Shown here: positions 21,085-31,956 of the stretch, in pieces | How positions within the stretch are numbered: position 1 is the stretch's first letter | Layout of the letters: the number at the start of each line of letters is the position of its first letter | Source: Burkholderiales bacterium | GTDB lineage: Bacteria; Pseudomonadota; Gammaproteobacteria; Burkholderiales; Burkholderiaceae_C | Length of the DNA stretch: 53,933 nt | Assembly: GCA_016185015.1 (NCBI GenBank) | Contig: JACPOI010000059.1 | Span: forward strand, 1 to 53,933 | Direction of reading: 5' to 3' | Translations under genes and position numbers: made by a program | The notes under the pieces: generated by a model | Seen by the model: only the letters and a program-made list of their open reading frames with translations | The model's database searches: none | Told to the model about the DNA's origin: nothing

Positions 21085-22785
21085 TTACAGCGTACGGGCG
21101 ATCTCTTTGACCTCGAAGAACTCCAGCTGATCACCTTCCTTGATGTCGTTGTAGTTCTTGAGCTTGATACCGCACTCGAAGCCTTCCTTGACCTCGCGCA
21201 CATCGTCCTTCATGCGCTTGAGGGAGTCCAGCTCGCCGGTGTAGATGACCACGTTGTCGCGCAGCAGGCGGAAATGCGCGCTGCGGGTGACGAAGCCGGC
21301 GGTGACCATACAGCCGGCCACCGTGCCGATCTTGGAGGCCACGAACACAGTACGGATCTCGGCCATGCCGATGACCTCTTCGCGCTTCTCGGGCGCCAGC
21401 ATGCCCGACATGGCCGCTTTCAACTCGTCGACGGCGTCGTAGATGATGTTGTAGTAGCGGATCTCGACGTCGTTGCCTTCAGCCAGCTTGCGCGCACCGG
21501 CATCGGCCCGGGTGTTGAAACCGATGATGATGGCCTTGGAGGCGATTGCCAGGTTGACGTCGGACTCGCTGATGCCGCCCACGGCAGCGTAGACCAGCTG
21601 TACCTTGACCTCTTCGGTCGAGAGCTTAAGCAGCGAGGCGGCCAGCGCTTCCTGCGAACCCTGCACGTCGGCCTTGACGATGATGGGCAGCATCTTGACT
21701 TCGCCGGCGGAGATGTCGGTGAACATGTTCTCCAGCTTGGCGGCCTGCTGCTTGGCCAGCTTGGTGTTGCGGAACTTGCCGGCACGGTAGGTCGCGATCT
21801 CGCGCGCACGGCGCTCGTCGGACAGCACCATGAACTCGTCGCCCGCTTGCGGCACCTCGGTCAGGCCCTGGATTTCCACCGGAATGGACGGCCCGGCCGA
21901 CTTGATCGGCTTGCCGTTCTCGTCCAGCATGGCGCGCACGCGGCCATAGGTCTGACCGGCCAGCACCACGTCGCCGGTCTTGAGCGTGCCGGTCTGCACC
22001 AGCACGGTCGCCACCGGGCCGCGGCCCTTGTCCAGCTTGGCTTCGATGACCAGGCCCTTGGCCATGGCGTCGATCGGGGCCTTGAGTTCCAGCACTTCGG
22101 CCTGCAAGAGCACCTGCTCCAGCAGCGCATCGATGCCCTGGCCGGTCTTGGCCGACACCGGCACAAAGGGCGAGTCGCCGCCGAATTCCTCGGGGACCAC
22201 CTCTTCCACCACCAGTTCCTGCTTCACGCGGTCGGGGTTGGCATCGGGCTTGTCGATCTTGTTGATGGCCACGACGATCGGAACCCCAGCCGCCTTGGCG
22301 TGCTTGATGGCTTCCTTGGTCTGCGGCATGACGCCGTCGTCGGCAGCCACCACCAGGATCACGATGTCGGTCGCCTGGGCGCCACGGGCACGCATGGCCG
22401 TGAAGGCCTCGTGACCCGGGGGGTCCAGGACGGAGATCATGCCGCGCGGCGTTTCCACGTGGTATGCGCCGATGTGCTGCGTGATGCCGCCGGCTTCGCC
22501 TGCGGCCACCTTGGCGCGGCGGATGTAGTCCAGCAGCGAGGTCTTGCCGTGGTCGACGTGGCCCATGACGGTCACGACCGGAGCGCGCGGCAGCGATTCG
22601 CCGTGCTGCTCCGACACTTCCTCGTCGGTGAAGGCTTCCGGGTCATCCAGGGCAGCAACGATGGCCTTGTGGCCCATTTCCTCGACCACGATCATGGCCG
22701 TGTCCTGGTCCAGCGGCTGGTTGATGGTGACCATCTGGCCCAGCTTCATCAGGTGCTTGATCACCTCGGAGGCCTTGACGGCCAT
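21085..22785 (-). CDS. infB: IF-2 C-terminal fragment with complete GTPase and tRNA-binding domains
   Basis: If the duplication is real, this 566-residue frame from the ATG in [11 protein letters not shown] could supply the essential part of IF-2. It keeps an intact IF2_N module, G1 at residues 75-82 (GHVDHGKT), G3 DPPGHEAF, G4 NKID and domains II-IV to the normal end [13 protein letters not shown]. coli makes shortened IF-2 forms by internal initiation, so a shortened factor is plausible. However, no good Shine-Dalgarno sequence precedes this ATG; a GAGG lies about 25 bases upstream. It is listed separately because its expression depends on the status of the repeat. Confidence 0.5.
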   Translation of the reverse strand: MAVKASEVIKHLMKLGQMVTINQPLDQDTAMIVVEEMGHKAIVAALDDPEAFTDEEVSEQHGESLPRAPVVTVMGHVDHGKTSLLDYIRRAKVAAGEAGGITQHIGAYHVETPRGMISVLDPPGHEAFTAMRARGAQATDIVILVVAADDGVMPQTKEAIKHAKAAGVPIVVAINKIDKPDANPDRVKQELVVEEVVPEEFGGDSPFVPVSAKTGQGIDALLEQVLLQAEVLELKAPIDAMAKGLVIEAKLDKGRGPVATVLVQTGTLKTGDVVLAGQTYGRVRAMLDENGKPIKSAGPSIPVEIQGLTEVPQAGDEFMVLSDERRAREIATYRAGKFRNTKLAKQQAAKLENMFTDISAGEVKMLPIIVKADVQGSQEALAASLLKLSTEEVKVQLVYAAVGGISESDVNLAIASKAIIIGFNTRADAGARKLAEGNDVEIRYYNIIYDAVDELKAAMSGMLAPEKREEVIGMAEIRTVFVASKIGTVAGCMVTAGFVTRSAHFRLLRDNVVIYTGELDSLKRMKDDVREVKEGFECGIKLKNYNDIKEGDQLEFFEVKEIARTL

Positions 22786-22849
22786 CTTGTGCGCCAGCTC
22801 GGCTGATCACCTCGGAGGCCTTGACGGCCATCTTGTGCGCCAGCTCGGC
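22758..22849. repeat. Perfect 46-bp tandem direct duplication inside infB
   Basis: Bases 22758-22803 and 22804-22849 are identical over 46 positions and directly adjacent; the flanking bases differ (T at 22757 against C at 22803, T at 22804 against C at 22850). The unit starts TGATCACCTCGG and ends CCAGCTCGGC. Because 46 is not a multiple of three, it shifts the infB frame by one. Confidence 0.97.
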
Positions 22850-24064
22850 CACGGTGATGGTTTCGGGCACGTGCACCTCGATGACGCGCGCCTCGACCGG
22901 TGCGGCCTGGGCATGCTGGTCATCACGGTCGTGACCACGCTTGCCGCGCGGGCCGCCACGCCAGCTGCTGCGGCCGACGCCGCCACTGGTGTCGCCACGG
23001 GTGGGAATGGCCTTCTTCTTGGCCGGATCGCCGGCCCAGCTGCTCGAAAGCTTGGCCGACTTGACTTCCTTGCCGGCGCCAGCAGGCGCAGCGGCACCGG
23101 AACCTGCCGGCTTGGCCGGTCTGGCCACCGTGCTGCCGGCTGCCGGCTTGTGCAGGGTGCCCTTCATGGCCGTCTTCGGCTCTTCCTTCTTGGGCGGCGG
23201 CGGCGGTGGCAGGGCCTTCTTGGCCGGCGTTGCCATCATGGAGCGGATGGCCGCAGCTTCCGCTTCAGCCTTGCGGCGGCGGTCGTTCAAGTCCAGTGCA
23301 CGCGCGGCCTCTTCGTCGGCACGGGCCTTGGATTCGGCGGCCGCCTTTTCGCGCAGTTCGGCTTGCGCTGCAGCACGCGCTGCAGCGGCGTCCGCGGCCT
23401 CGGCCGTGGCTTCAGCCTTGCTGGTCGATGCCTGGACCTTTTTCTCGTCCTCGGTCGCTGCGTAGCTGGCGGCACGCTCCTCGGCTTCACGCTCGCGCTT
23501 TTCGCTTTCCTCGCGCTGGCGACGTTTCTCGGCCAGGTCTTCTTCCTGACGGCGGATCAGCTCGGCCTGACGGCGGGCTTCTTCCTCGCGGCGCATGAGT
23601 TCTACATTGTCGACCGCAGGGGCCGCCGGGCTTGCGACCGGCGCTTCTTCAACCGGCTCGGCTGCACCGCCCTCGACCACATCACTGCCATCATCGCGAC
23701 GGATGAAGGTGCGCTTCTTGCGGACTTCCACCTGGATGGTGCGGGCCTTGCCACTGGCGTCAGCCTGCTTGATTTCGGTGGTCGACTTCTTGGTCAGGGT
23801 GATCTTCTTGCGCTCAGCCGTGGCTGTGCCATGGCTGGCTTGCAGGAAACCCAGCAAGCGCTGCTTGTCGGCATCGGTCAGGGTGTCGGCGGCGGAGGAC
23901 TTAGCCACGCCTGCGGCCTTGAGCTGCTCAAGCAGGGTATCGGTTGACTTCTTGAGTTCGGTTGCAAACTCGGCGACGGTCGTACTGGACATTTGTGATG
24001 GGGCCTTTAGCTAGGGCATGACCAGCCCGGAGGGCAATGGCCAGCCTTGACTGAACTTATTTTT

Positions 24065-25570
24065 TCATGACGATGACTCTTGAGCAGCGGCTTCATTGGT
24101 GAACCAATGTTCGCGCGCCTTCATGATCAGGGCTTTGGCTTCGTCCTCGGACTGGCCGGTGATTTCGGTGAGCTCGTCGACCGCGAGGTCGGCCAGGTCA
24201 TCCAGCGTATGCACGCCGCCGTCGGCCAGCTTGGCGATCAGCTCGGGCGTTAGGCCTTCGAGGTCGCGCAGGTCCTGCGACACTTCCTCGACGCTCTCCT
24301 CGCGCGCGATCTCCATCGTCAGCAGGGCATCCTTGGCACGGGCACGCAGCTCGTTGACGGTGTCCTCGTCGAAGGACTCGATCTCCAGCATCTCCTGCAG
24401 CGGCACGTAAGCCACTTCTTCCAGGCTGGTGAAGCCCTCGGCGATCAGGATGTCGGCGATTTCCTCGTCCACGTCGAGCTTGGCCATGAACAAGGAGCGC
24501 AGCGAACCGGTTTCGGTGGCCTGCTTCTCGGCCGATTCGGCCGCGTCCATGATGTTGATCTTCCAGCCGGTCAGGTCGGACGCCAGGCGCACGTTCTGGC
24601 CGCCGCGACCGATGGCGATGGCGAGGTTTTCCTCGTCGACCACCACGTCCATGGCGTGCTTCTCTTCGTCCACCACGATGGACTGCACATTGGCCGGGGC
24701 CAGCGCGCCGATCACGAACTGGGCCGGGTCCTCGCTCCACAGCACGATGTCCACGCGCTCGCCAGCGAGCTCGTTGGTCACGGCGTTGACGCGGGTGCCT
24801 CGCACGCCGACGCAGGTACCGATGGGGTCGACGCGCTTGTCGTGCGAGAGCACGGCGATCTTGGCGCGCGAGCCGGCATCACGGGCGCAGGACTTGATCT
24901 CCAGCAGGCCCTGTTCGATCTCGGGCACTTCCTGGCGGAACAGCTCGATCATGAATTCGGGCGCCGAGCGCGACAGGATGATGGGGGCGCCACGCAGCGT
25001 CAGGTCCACATCCATGATCATGGCGCGCACGCGGTCGCCGGTGCGCAGGTTTTCCTTGGGGATCATCTCGCCGCGGCGCAGACGACCTTCGACCCGGCCG
25101 GACTCCACGATGATGTCGCCCTTGTCCATGCGCTTGACGGTGCCCACGAAGATCTTCTCGCCACGCGACATGAAGTCGTTGAGCAGCATCTCGCGCTCGG
25201 CATCACGGATCTTCTGCAGGATCACCTGCTTGGCGGCCATGGCACCGATGCGGCCGATCGGCACGGACTCGACGGATTCCTCGATGTACTCGTCGACTTC
25301 GATGTCGGGGATCTGCTCCTTGGCTTCGAACAGCAGGATTTCCTGGTCGGGCAGTTGCAGGCCGGCCTCGTCGGGCACCACGTGCCAGCGACGGAACGTC
25401 TCGTAGACACCGCTATCGCGGTCGATTGCCACGCGGATATCCACGTCGCCTTCGTACAGTTTCTTGGTGGCTTGCGCCAGGGCGGATTCCACCGCGCCAA
25501 AGACCACGTCGCGCTCGACGTTCTTTTCGCGGGAAATGGCTTCCACCAGCATCAACAGTTCGCGATTCAT
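24065..25570 (-). CDS. nusA: Transcription termination/antitermination protein NusA
   Basis: The 501-residue protein begins [21 protein letters not shown]. It has the N-terminal RNA polymerase-binding domain, an S1 domain ([16 protein letters not shown]), two KH domains ([23 protein letters not shown] and [21 protein letters not shown]) and two C-terminal acidic repeats. The frame is open eight codons further upstream but this ATG matches the family start. NusA modulates pausing, termination and antitermination. It lies between rimP and infB with a 20-bp gap to rimP. Confidence 0.97.
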   Translation of the reverse strand: MNRELLMLVEAISREKNVERDVVFGAVESALAQATKKLYEGDVDIRVAIDRDSGVYETFRRWHVVPDEAGLQLPDQEILLFEAKEQIPDIEVDEYIEESVESVPIGRIGAMAAKQVILQKIRDAEREMLLNDFMSRGEKIFVGTVKRMDKGDIIVESGRVEGRLRRGEMIPKENLRTGDRVRAMIMDVDLTLRGAPIILSRSAPEFMIELFRQEVPEIEQGLLEIKSCARDAGSRAKIAVLSHDKRVDPIGTCVGVRGTRVNAVTNELAGERVDIVLWSEDPAQFVIGALAPANVQSIVVDEEKHAMDVVVDEENLAIAIGRGGQNVRLASDLTGWKINIMDAAESAEKQATETGSLRSLFMAKLDVDEEIADILIAEGFTSLEEVAYVPLQEMLEIESFDEDTVNELRARAKDALLTMEIAREESVEEVSQDLRDLEGLTPELIAKLADGGVHTLDDLADLAVDELTEITGQSEDEAKALIMKAREHWFTNEAAAQESSS

Positions 25571-25590
25571 GCCTCTAACCTCCAATACCC

Positions 25591-26178
25591 TCAAAGACCC
25601 GTGGCCCCAGCGTGCGTATCGCTGCGGCCCTTGAAACTCACGATCGGCGCCAGACGCGCCTCGCGCAATTCGTCCAGCGTGAACCCCAGCGCCTGCATCG
25701 GCGCCGGCTCACGCTTCTTGCTCACCTTCTGTCCCGGCTTGGGCGCTGGCGCATCGCTCCAGACGATCTGCCAGCCCGTGCTGCCGTCGGCAGCGCTCAC
25801 ACGTTCGAGCGTGCCGCGGAATTTCTTGCGGTTGGCGCTGACCTGGCCGGCCGCAGCCGCACCCATCGGCGCCTTGAGCGTGATGTCGACCACCTGGCCG
25901 ACGAAACGCTCGAAATCCTTTTCATGTCGCAGCGGGCGATCGATGCCCGGCGAGGACACCTCGAGCCGCTTGTACTCGATGCCGTCGACTTCCAGCGCAT
26001 ACTGCAGCTGGCGCGTGACCTTCTCGCAGTCCTCGACGTTGATGAAACGCTCACCGAGTTGCGGATCCCAGGGCAGGTCGATTGTCACGCGCAGCAAGCC
26101 ACCGGCGGAGCGGTCGATCTCCACCAGGTCGTAACCGAATCCGGTCACGGTTTGTTCGACGATCTGCTGCAGTGTCAA
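25591..26178 (-). CDS. rimP: Ribosome maturation factor RimP
   Basis: The 195-residue 30S maturation factor begins [21 protein letters not shown], followed by [22 protein letters not shown] and the C-terminal SH3-like half. The start codon is TTG, supported by GGAAGG (complement of 26185-26190) about seven bases upstream; no ATG fits. The length is somewhat above the usual 150-170 residues because of a C-terminal extension. It is the first gene of the rimP-nusA-infB-rbfA-truB-typA operon and has a hairpin in its leader. Confidence 0.94.
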   Translation of the reverse strand: MTLQQIVEQTVTGFGYDLVEIDRSAGGLLRVTIDLPWDPQLGERFINVEDCEKVTRQLQYALEVDGIEYKRLEVSSPGIDRPLRHEKDFERFVGQVVDITLKAPMGAAAAGQVSANRKKFRGTLERVSAADGSTGWQIVWSDAPAPKPGQKVSKKREPAPMQALGFTLDELREARLAPIVSFKGRSDTHAGATGL

Positions 26179-26208
26179 CGTTGCCCTTCCCTGGCCATCA
26201 AAAAGCGT

Positions 26209-26253
26209 TCGACCATAAAAAAAGGGCGGTTGGTAATCCGCCCGTTTGGTCGA
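26209..26253 (-). terminator. Terminator-like hairpin in the rimP leader
   Basis: On the minus strand a GGGCGG/CCGCCC stem (26238-26243 with 26224-26229, 8-nt loop) is followed by seven T residues (26217-26223), a classic intrinsic terminator. An outer inverted pair TCGACCA (26209-26215) and TGGTCGA (26247-26253) encloses stem and T-run. It lies downstream of a candidate -10 and upstream of the rimP start, so it could be a transcriptional attenuator for the operon. Alternatively it simply ends yej transcription. Confidence 0.75.
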
Positions 26254-26263
26254 GAATTGCCGA

Positions 26264-26269
26264 ATTGTA
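26264..26269 (-). promoter_or_regulatory. Candidate -10 element for the rimP operon
   Basis: The minus strand reads TACAAT, predicting a transcript start near 26257, almost exactly where the outer stem of the leader hairpin begins. A palindrome CCTTGA/TCAAGG (about 26290-26304), containing TTGAAA on the minus strand, lies upstream but at 27 bp is too far to be a standard -35 box; it might be an operator. Confidence 0.4.
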
Positions 26270-26366
26270 CTCGAAAATCGGGACTAGAGCCTTGATTTTC
26301 AAGGAAATTCCAGCCCGTGTGGGCCGATTTTTTTGAAACCGCGGGTCTTGTCGAAACCCGCTGTTT

Positions 26367-27971
26367 TCAGCTGGCTGCCTGCACCAGGGTCCGGGTGTAG
26401 GGATGGGCCGGCGCGTCCAGCAGGGCCGCCACCGGGCCGGACTCGACGATGTCCCCGCCTTTCATGACCAGCACCTCGTGCGCCATGGCCCGGATCACGT
26501 CCACGTCGTGGGTGATCAGCAAATAGCTCAGGGCCCGTTCGCGCTGCAGACGCTGCAGCAACTGCAGCACCTGTTTCTGGATGGTCACGTCCAGGGCACT
26601 GGTGGGTTCGTCCAGCACGATCAGTCGGGGCTCGACGATCAGCGCCCGGGCGATGGCCAGGCGCTGGCGCTGCCCGCCGGAAAACTCATGGGGGTAGCGC
26701 TGGAGCAGGCCGGGGAACTGGGCCTCGGTCAGGCCCACCTCCTCCAGCGCTCTCTGAACCTTGGTCATGCGCTCCTCTTTTGATAGCTCCCGCGCATGGA
26801 TCGTCAAGCCCTCCCCCACGATCTCCTCCACCGTCAGGCGCGGCGAGAGCGAGGAAAACGGGTCCTGGAACACCACCTGAACCACCCGGCGCAGCGCCTT
26901 GTTGCGCACCTGGTCGCGGCTCCAGGCCCGGCCGTCCACCTGCAATTCCCCGGTGAAGGGCAGCAGGCCCAGGGCGGCCAGCGCGAGGGTGGACTTGCCC
27001 GAACCCGATTCGCCGATCACCCCCAGGGTGTGGCCGGGCGGAATGCTGAAGTCTGCGCCCTGCACCGCCACGAACTCGCCGCGACGGAACCAGCCGCGCA
27101 GGCCGGGCAGCGGCACGGGGTAGCCCACGCGCAGGCCCCGGGCCTGCAGCAGCGCCGGCGCGCCGACCTGTTGGGGCAGCTCCTGCACGTCGCGCACCGG
27201 TCGGCTGTCGATCAGGCTGCGGGTATAGGGGTGTTGCGGCTGCGCAAACACTTGGGCCACCGGCCCCTGCTCGACGATGCAACCGTTTTCCATCACGACT
27301 ACGCGGCTGGCAAAACGCCGCACCAGGTTCAGGTCGTGGGTGATCATCAGCACGGCCATGCCGTGTTTTTGCTGCAGCCCGTCCAGCAGGTCCAGGATCT
27401 GGCCGCGCAGGGCCACGTCCAGCGCGGTGGTCGGCTCGTCGGCCAGCAGCAAGCGGGGCTGGCAGGCCAGGGCCATGGCGATCATGGCGCGCTGGCGCTG
27501 GCCGCCGCTGAGCTGGTGCGGATAGGCCTGGACACGCTTTTCAGGCTGGGGGATGCCGGTGTCGGCCAGCAACTCGATGGCGCGCGCCAGGGCGGCACGC
27601 CGATCCAGGCCCAGCTTGAGCTGCAGCACTTCGACAATCTGGTCGCCAATGGTGAACAGCGGGTTCAGGGCCGTCATCGGCTCCTGGAAGATCATGGCAA
27701 TGTCGCGGCCGCGGATGCCGCGCAACTCGCGCTCGGACAGGGACAGCAGGTCGGCCTGGCCATCGCTGCCGGCAAAGCCGGCGGTCCCGCTGACGGCAGC
27801 CTCGGGCAGCAGGCGCAGCAGGCTCAGGGCCGTGACGGTCTTGCCCGAGCCGGACTCGCCCACCAGGGCCACCTTCTCGCCCGGGGCGATCTGGAAATCG
27901 AGGCCACGCACCACTTCCTTGCCGCCAAAGGCGACGCGCAAGTCTTTCACGTCCAGCAGGAGCCCGCTCAT
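26367..27971 (-). CDS. yejF: Peptide ABC importer, duplicated ATP-binding subunit (YejF-type)
   Basis: The 534-residue protein contains two complete ABC ATPase domains: Walker [10 protein letters not shown] with signature [17 protein letters not shown], and Walker [10 protein letters not shown] with signature [16 protein letters not shown]. Each is followed by the C-terminal oligopeptide-type extension. Such fused subunits are typical of Yej (microcin C / oligopeptide) importers. The start ATG overlaps the yejE stop by four bases. A longer open frame upstream lies inside yejE and is discounted. It powers import of peptides delivered by the YejA-like binding protein. Confidence 0.92.
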   Translation of the reverse strand: MSGLLLDVKDLRVAFGGKEVVRGLDFQIAPGEKVALVGESGSGKTVTALSLLRLLPEAAVSGTAGFAGSDGQADLLSLSERELRGIRGRDIAMIFQEPMTALNPLFTIGDQIVEVLQLKLGLDRRAALARAIELLADTGIPQPEKRVQAYPHQLSGGQRQRAMIAMALACQPRLLLADEPTTALDVALRGQILDLLDGLQQKHGMAVLMITHDLNLVRRFASRVVVMENGCIVEQGPVAQVFAQPQHPYTRSLIDSRPVRDVQELPQQVGAPALLQARGLRVGYPVPLPGLRGWFRRGEFVAVQGADFSIPPGHTLGVIGESGSGKSTLALAALGLLPFTGELQVDGRAWSRDQVRNKALRRVVQVVFQDPFSSLSPRLTVEEIVGEGLTIHARELSKEERMTKVQRALEEVGLTEAQFPGLLQRYPHEFSGGQRQRLAIARALIVEPRLIVLDEPTSALDVTIQKQVLQLLQRLQRERALSYLLITHDVDVIRAMAHEVLVMKGGDIVESGPVAALLDAPAHPYTRTLVQAAS

Positions 27972-29002
27972 TTTTCGGCCTTTCGCGGGTCCAGCGCGTC
28001 GCGCAGCGCGTCGCCCATGAAGGTCAGCAGCAAGAGGGTGATGACCAGCACGCCGAAGGTGGACAGCGAGATCCACCAAGCGTCGATATTGTTCTTGCCC
28101 TGGGCCAGCAGCTCGCCCAGCGAGGGTGTGCCCGGCGGCACACCCAGGCCCAGGAAGTCCAGCGAGGTCAGCGCCAGGATAGCCGCGCTCATGCGGAAAG
28201 GCAGGAAGGTCACCACGGGCGTGAGACTGTTGGGCAGGATATGGCGCCAGATGATCTGGCCGTTGGACAGGCCCATGGCGCGCGCCGCGCGCACATAGTC
28301 GAGCTGGCGGTTACGCAGGAATTCGGCCCGCACGTAATCCGACAGGCCCATCCAGCCGAACAGGCTGAGCAGGATCAGCAGCAACGCCACGCTGGGGTCG
28401 AACATGGCCGAGAAAATGATCAGCAGGTAGAGCTCGGGCATGGAGCCCCAGATCTCGATGAAACGCTGGAACCCCAGGTCGATCTTGCCGCCGAAGTAGC
28501 CCTGCACAGCACCGGTGAGTACCCCCAACAGCACACCGATGAAGGTCAGCGCCAGGGCGAACAGCACCGAAATGCGGAAACCGTAGAGCAGGCGCGCCAC
28601 CACGTCGCGCCCACGGTCGTCCGTGCCCAGCCAATTGTCGCGGGAGGGGCCTGAAGGGTTGGGCTCCTTCGCGAAGTAGTTGATGGTGCTGTGGTGGTAG
28701 GGGTTGGGCGGGTACAGCGCGAAGTTGCCGGGCTGAGCAAACTGCTGCTGGATGAAGGGGTCCAGGTAGTCGGTCGGCGTCGCGAAATCCCCACCGAAGG
28801 CCGTCTCCGGCACGTTGTGCAGGATGGGCACATACCACTGGCCGTGGTGGCGGGCCAGCAGCGGCTTGTCGTTGGAGATGAGTTCGGCCCCCAGGCTCAG
28901 CACGAAAAGCGTGCAAAAGATCAGCAGGCTCCAGTAGCCCAGGCGGTTGCGCCGGAAACGCAGCCAGGCACGCTTTGAAGGAGAAAGGGAAACGCCAGCC
29001 AT
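27968..29002 (-). CDS. yejE: Peptide ABC importer permease (YejE-type)
   Basis: The 344-residue inner-membrane permease has an N-terminal helix (YWSLLIFCTLFVLSLGAEL), then a roughly 120-residue periplasmic loop (SNDKPLLARHHGQWYVPI ...) and five further helices. The family loop is recognisable as VRAARAMGLSNGQIIWRHILPN. The long first loop is characteristic of YejE. It overlaps yejB by one base (TGATG) and yejF by four, so the subunits are translationally coupled. Confidence 0.92.
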   Translation of the reverse strand: MAGVSLSPSKRAWLRFRRNRLGYWSLLIFCTLFVLSLGAELISNDKPLLARHHGQWYVPILHNVPETAFGGDFATPTDYLDPFIQQQFAQPGNFALYPPNPYHHSTINYFAKEPNPSGPSRDNWLGTDDRGRDVVARLLYGFRISVLFALALTFIGVLLGVLTGAVQGYFGGKIDLGFQRFIEIWGSMPELYLLIIFSAMFDPSVALLLILLSLFGWMGLSDYVRAEFLRNRQLDYVRAARAMGLSNGQIIWRHILPNSLTPVVTFLPFRMSAAILALTSLDFLGLGVPPGTPSLGELLAQGKNNIDAWWISLSTFGVLVITLLLLTFMGDALRDALDPRKAEK

Positions 29003-30036
29003 CAGTCGAACTTCACTCTCGGATCGACCCAGACGTAGCAGAGGTCGGATACCAGCTTGGTCACCAGGCCAATCAGCGTGAACAGGTAGAGCGTGCCCAG
29101 CACGACGGGATAGTCGCGCCGCATCACCGATTCATAGGACAACAGGCCCAGGCCGTCGAGCGAGAACAGGGTCTCGATCAACAGGGAACCCGCGAAAAAG
29201 GCACCGATGAAAGCCGCCGGGAAACCGGTGACGATGGGGATCAGCGCATTGCGGAACACGTGCGTCCACAGCACGCGGTTCTCGCCCAGGCCCTTGGCGC
29301 GGGCCGTCAACACGTATTGCTTGCGGATCTCCTCCAGAAAGGCATTCTTGGTCAGCATGGTGGTCACGGCAAAGGCGCCCAGCACGCTGGCGGTCACAGG
29401 TAGCGTGATGTGCCAGAGATAGTCCACGATCTTCGCGCCCCAGCTCAGCGTCTCCCAGTTGCTGGAAGTCAGGCCGCGCAGCGGAAACCACTGCAGTTGG
29501 CCTCCGAAGATCACAAGCAGGGCCACGCCCAGCACGAAACCGGGGATGGCGTAACCGATGAGCACGATCAGGCTGGTCAGCGTGTCGAAACGCGTGCCGG
29601 CGCGCACGGCCTTGGCGATGCCCAGCGGAATGGAGATGAGATAGCTCAGGAAGAAGGTCCACAGCCCCAGGCTGATTGACACCGGCAGCTTGTCCTTGAC
29701 CAGTTCCCAGACGCTCTTGGGATAAAAGAAGCTCTTGCCCAGGTCGAAGCGTGCGTATTGCCCCAGCATCTGCCAGAAACGCTCGTGGGCCGGCTTGTCG
29801 AAGCCGTAGAAGCTGCGGATCTCGGCGATGCGCGCGGCGTCCACGCCCTGGCGGCCGCGGTAACCCGCGCCGCTGGCGGCCGCCCCCTCGCCTCCTGTAT
29901 CGCGCCCTTGCAACTGCGCCACCATCTGCTCCACCGGGCCGCCCGGCACGAACTGGATGACGACAAAGGTCAGCAGCAGGATGCCGAACAGCGTCGGGAT
30001 CATGAGCAACAGGCGTTTGAGGATGTAGGCAAGCAC
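29002..30036 (-). CDS. yejB: Peptide ABC importer permease (YejB-type)
   Basis: The 344-residue permease begins MLAYILKRLLLMIPTLFGILLLTFVVIQFVPG in the usual DppB/YejB style, has six hydrophobic helices and the coupling motif LTARAKGLGENRVLWTHVFRN. A Gly/Arg-rich periplasmic insert (residues about 45-65) follows the first helix, as in YejB. It lies three bases after yejA and overlaps yejE. Confidence 0.92.
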   Translation of the reverse strand: MLAYILKRLLLMIPTLFGILLLTFVVIQFVPGGPVEQMVAQLQGRDTGGEGAAASGAGYRGRQGVDAARIAEIRSFYGFDKPAHERFWQMLGQYARFDLGKSFFYPKSVWELVKDKLPVSISLGLWTFFLSYLISIPLGIAKAVRAGTRFDTLTSLIVLIGYAIPGFVLGVALLVIFGGQLQWFPLRGLTSSNWETLSWGAKIVDYLWHITLPVTASVLGAFAVTTMLTKNAFLEEIRKQYVLTARAKGLGENRVLWTHVFRNALIPIVTGFPAAFIGAFFAGSLLIETLFSLDGLGLLSYESVMRRDYPVVLGTLYLFTLIGLVTKLVSDLCYVWVDPRVKFD

Positions 30037-30039
30037 GGC

Positions 30040-31905
30040 TTACTTCCCTCCCCCGCCTGCGGCCTGGCTGGCCGCGAGGTTGGCCGGCGTTGCCCACCAG
30101 ACCGAGGTAACCCAGGCCTCGGGCTGGTAATAACGCGGCGTCACGGAAGGCTGCTCAAAACGGCCGGCGCGCCAGGCCACGCGGTGCACGCCGCTGTACC
30201 AGTGCGGCACGGCGTAGTGGCCATGCCGCAGCACGCGGTCCAGCGCACGCACCCGTGCCACCAGCTGCGGCCGGGTTTGGGCCGAGATCACCTGGTCCAG
30301 CAGGGCATCGACCGCCGGGTCCTTGAGGCCGATGACGTTGCTCGAACCCTCGATATCGGCGGCCTTGGAGCCGTAGCGCTCCAGCAGCTCGGTGCCCGGC
30401 GCCTCGCTGCCGATCAGGCGGTTGCTGATGACCTCGAAATCAAACACGTCCATGCGCTTTTGCAGGATGGCGAAGTCGATCACCTTGTAGTTCACCTGCA
30501 TGCCCAGCTTTTCCAGGTTGCGCGCATAGGGCGTGACCACGCGGCCCATGGACCCTGAGTTATCGAGGAACTCGATGCTGAAGGGCTCGCCTTTCGCGTT
30601 GCGCAGCGCGCCATCGCGGTAGGTCCAGCCGGCGGCGGCCAGCAGGTCGCGTGCGTGGCGCAGGTTGTCGCGCAGGGTGTGGCCGGAGGCCGGGTCCAGG
30701 CTGGCCACCGGTGGCAGCGGCACCTCGTCGGTGAAGACTTCGGTCGGCAGCAGGCGACGCAGCGGCGCCAGCACGGCCAGTTCCTCGGGCGTGGGCCTGC
30801 CCTTGGCCTCGAAGTCGCTGCCGACGAAATAGCCCCGGACCCGCGTGTAGGCGTTGTAGAAAAGCTGGCGGTTCATCCACTCGTAGTCCATGGCCAGGGC
30901 GATGGCCTGGCGCACGCGCACGTCCTTGAACTTGTCGCGCCGCATATTGAAGAGGAATCCCTGGAAGTCGCCGGCATTGCCATGCTGCAGCTCCTTCTTG
31001 ATGAGCTGGCCGCGCTCGAATTGCTTGCCGGTGTAGGCCCGTGCCCATTCACGCGCAATGAAGGCCTGGATGTAGTCGAACTCGCCGGCCTTGAAGGCCT
31101 CGAGCTGGGCGGTGTTGTCCTTGTAGATCTTGTAGGTGATGCGATCGAAGTTGAACAGGCCGCGGCGCACATTGAGATCACGGGCCCAGTAGGCCGGATC
31201 GCGCTCGTAACTGATGTCCTTGCCGAAGTTGACCTTGCCGATGCGGTAGGGCCCGCTGCCGATGGGCACATCGGTGACGATCTGGTCCAGGGGTTTGAGC
31301 TTGCCGTTCTCCATGCCCCATTGGCGGCTGAACACGGGCAGGCTGCCGGCGATCAAAGGCAGCTCGGCGTTGACGCGCTTGAAGTCGAAGCGTACCGCCC
31401 GCTCTGCCACCACGGTCACGCCCCGGATCTCGCCGAAGATGGTGCGGAACTGGGGCGCCGCCTCCTTGGACGTCAACCGGTCAAAGGAATGCTTGACGTC
31501 GGCCGCGAGCACCGGGTCCCCATTGTGAAAACGTGCATCGGGGTGCAGCGTGAAGGTGGCCGAAAGCTTGTCCTGCGCCACCGTCACGTCCTGGGCCAGC
31601 AGGCCGTAGGCCGTGGTCGGCTCGTCCAGGGTGCCGATCAACAGGCTTTCGAACACCAGGCCATTGAGACCGGGCGGCGCACTGCCCTTGAGGGTGTAGG
31701 GGTTGTACTTGTCGAAGTTGGACAGGCGCGTGGGTGGCACCAGCGTGATCTCGCCGCCCTTGGGCGCGGCCGGGTTCACGTAGTCGAAATGGGTAAAGCC
31801 GGGCGCATACTTGATATCGCCGAACTGGGCATAAGCGTGCGCAGCCCAGACTGGCAGGCAGAAGACCAGCGAAATCAGGGCAAGCAGAAAATGGCGCATC
31901 CGCAT
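30040..31905 (-). CDS. yejA: Peptide ABC importer periplasmic binding protein (YejA-type)
   Basis: The 621-residue extracellular solute-binding protein family 5 member has a signal peptide ([24 protein letters not shown]). The mature part has [16 protein letters not shown], typical of YejA, and the family 5 signatures [25 protein letters not shown] and GSGPYRI. In E. coli and relatives Yej takes up peptides including microcin C. The chosen start begins the signal peptide; the frame is open upstream but runs across fabI on the other strand. First gene of yejABEF, divergent from fabI by 51 bp. Confidence 0.93.
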   Translation of the reverse strand: MRMRHFLLALISLVFCLPVWAAHAYAQFGDIKYAPGFTHFDYVNPAAPKGGEITLVPPTRLSNFDKYNPYTLKGSAPPGLNGLVFESLLIGTLDEPTTAYGLLAQDVTVAQDKLSATFTLHPDARFHNGDPVLAADVKHSFDRLTSKEAAPQFRTIFGEIRGVTVVAERAVRFDFKRVNAELPLIAGSLPVFSRQWGMENGKLKPLDQIVTDVPIGSGPYRIGKVNFGKDISYERDPAYWARDLNVRRGLFNFDRITYKIYKDNTAQLEAFKAGEFDYIQAFIAREWARAYTGKQFERGQLIKKELQHGNAGDFQGFLFNMRRDKFKDVRVRQAIALAMDYEWMNRQLFYNAYTRVRGYFVGSDFEAKGRPTPEELAVLAPLRRLLPTEVFTDEVPLPPVASLDPASGHTLRDNLRHARDLLAAAGWTYRDGALRNAKGEPFSIEFLDNSGSMGRVVTPYARNLEKLGMQVNYKVIDFAILQKRMDVFDFEVISNRLIGSEAPGTELLERYGSKAADIEGSSNVIGLKDPAVDALLDQVISAQTRPQLVARVRALDRVLRHGHYAVPHWYSGVHRVAWRAGRFEQPSVTPRYYQPEAWVTSVWWATPANLAASQAAGGGGK

Positions 31906-31956
31906 GCGACAATTCTGCACACAAATCTTTCCTTCCTTGGTAAACCGAGAAAAAAT

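Larger units (their letters stand above)
21085..23992 (-). pseudogene. infB: Translation initiation factor IF-2 gene, frame broken by a 46-bp tandem duplication
   Basis: The locus encodes a full IF-2 in two frames. The 5' part, from ATG 23992, gives the N-terminal IF2_N module ([20 protein letters not shown]) and a long charged, Pro/Ala-rich linker. It then runs into the second IF2_N module ([19 protein letters not shown]), where a perfect 46-bp duplication (22758-22849) shifts the frame and translation ends at 22643. The other frame resumes at the second repeat copy and carries the second IF2_N module, the GTPase ([13 protein letters not shown]) and the C-terminal fMet-tRNA-binding domains. 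Deleting one copy restores a single 953-residue protein. As infB is essential, this is either an assembly or sequencing error or a cell living on an internally initiated IF-2. Confidence 0.9.

Noticed and set aside
21274-22806. A 510-codon plus-strand frame opposite infB
   Set aside because: Antisense shadow of the IF-2 C-terminal region, Gly/His/Leu-rich, no domain.
25612-26295. A 227-codon plus-strand frame opposite rimP
   Set aside because: Antisense of a conserved gene and crosses the leader hairpin; no domain or start signal.
30655-31956. Possible long N-terminal extension of fabI opposite yejA
   Set aside because: The open frame upstream of ATG 31957 is antisense to yejA; FabI homologues start at MGFLTGKK.
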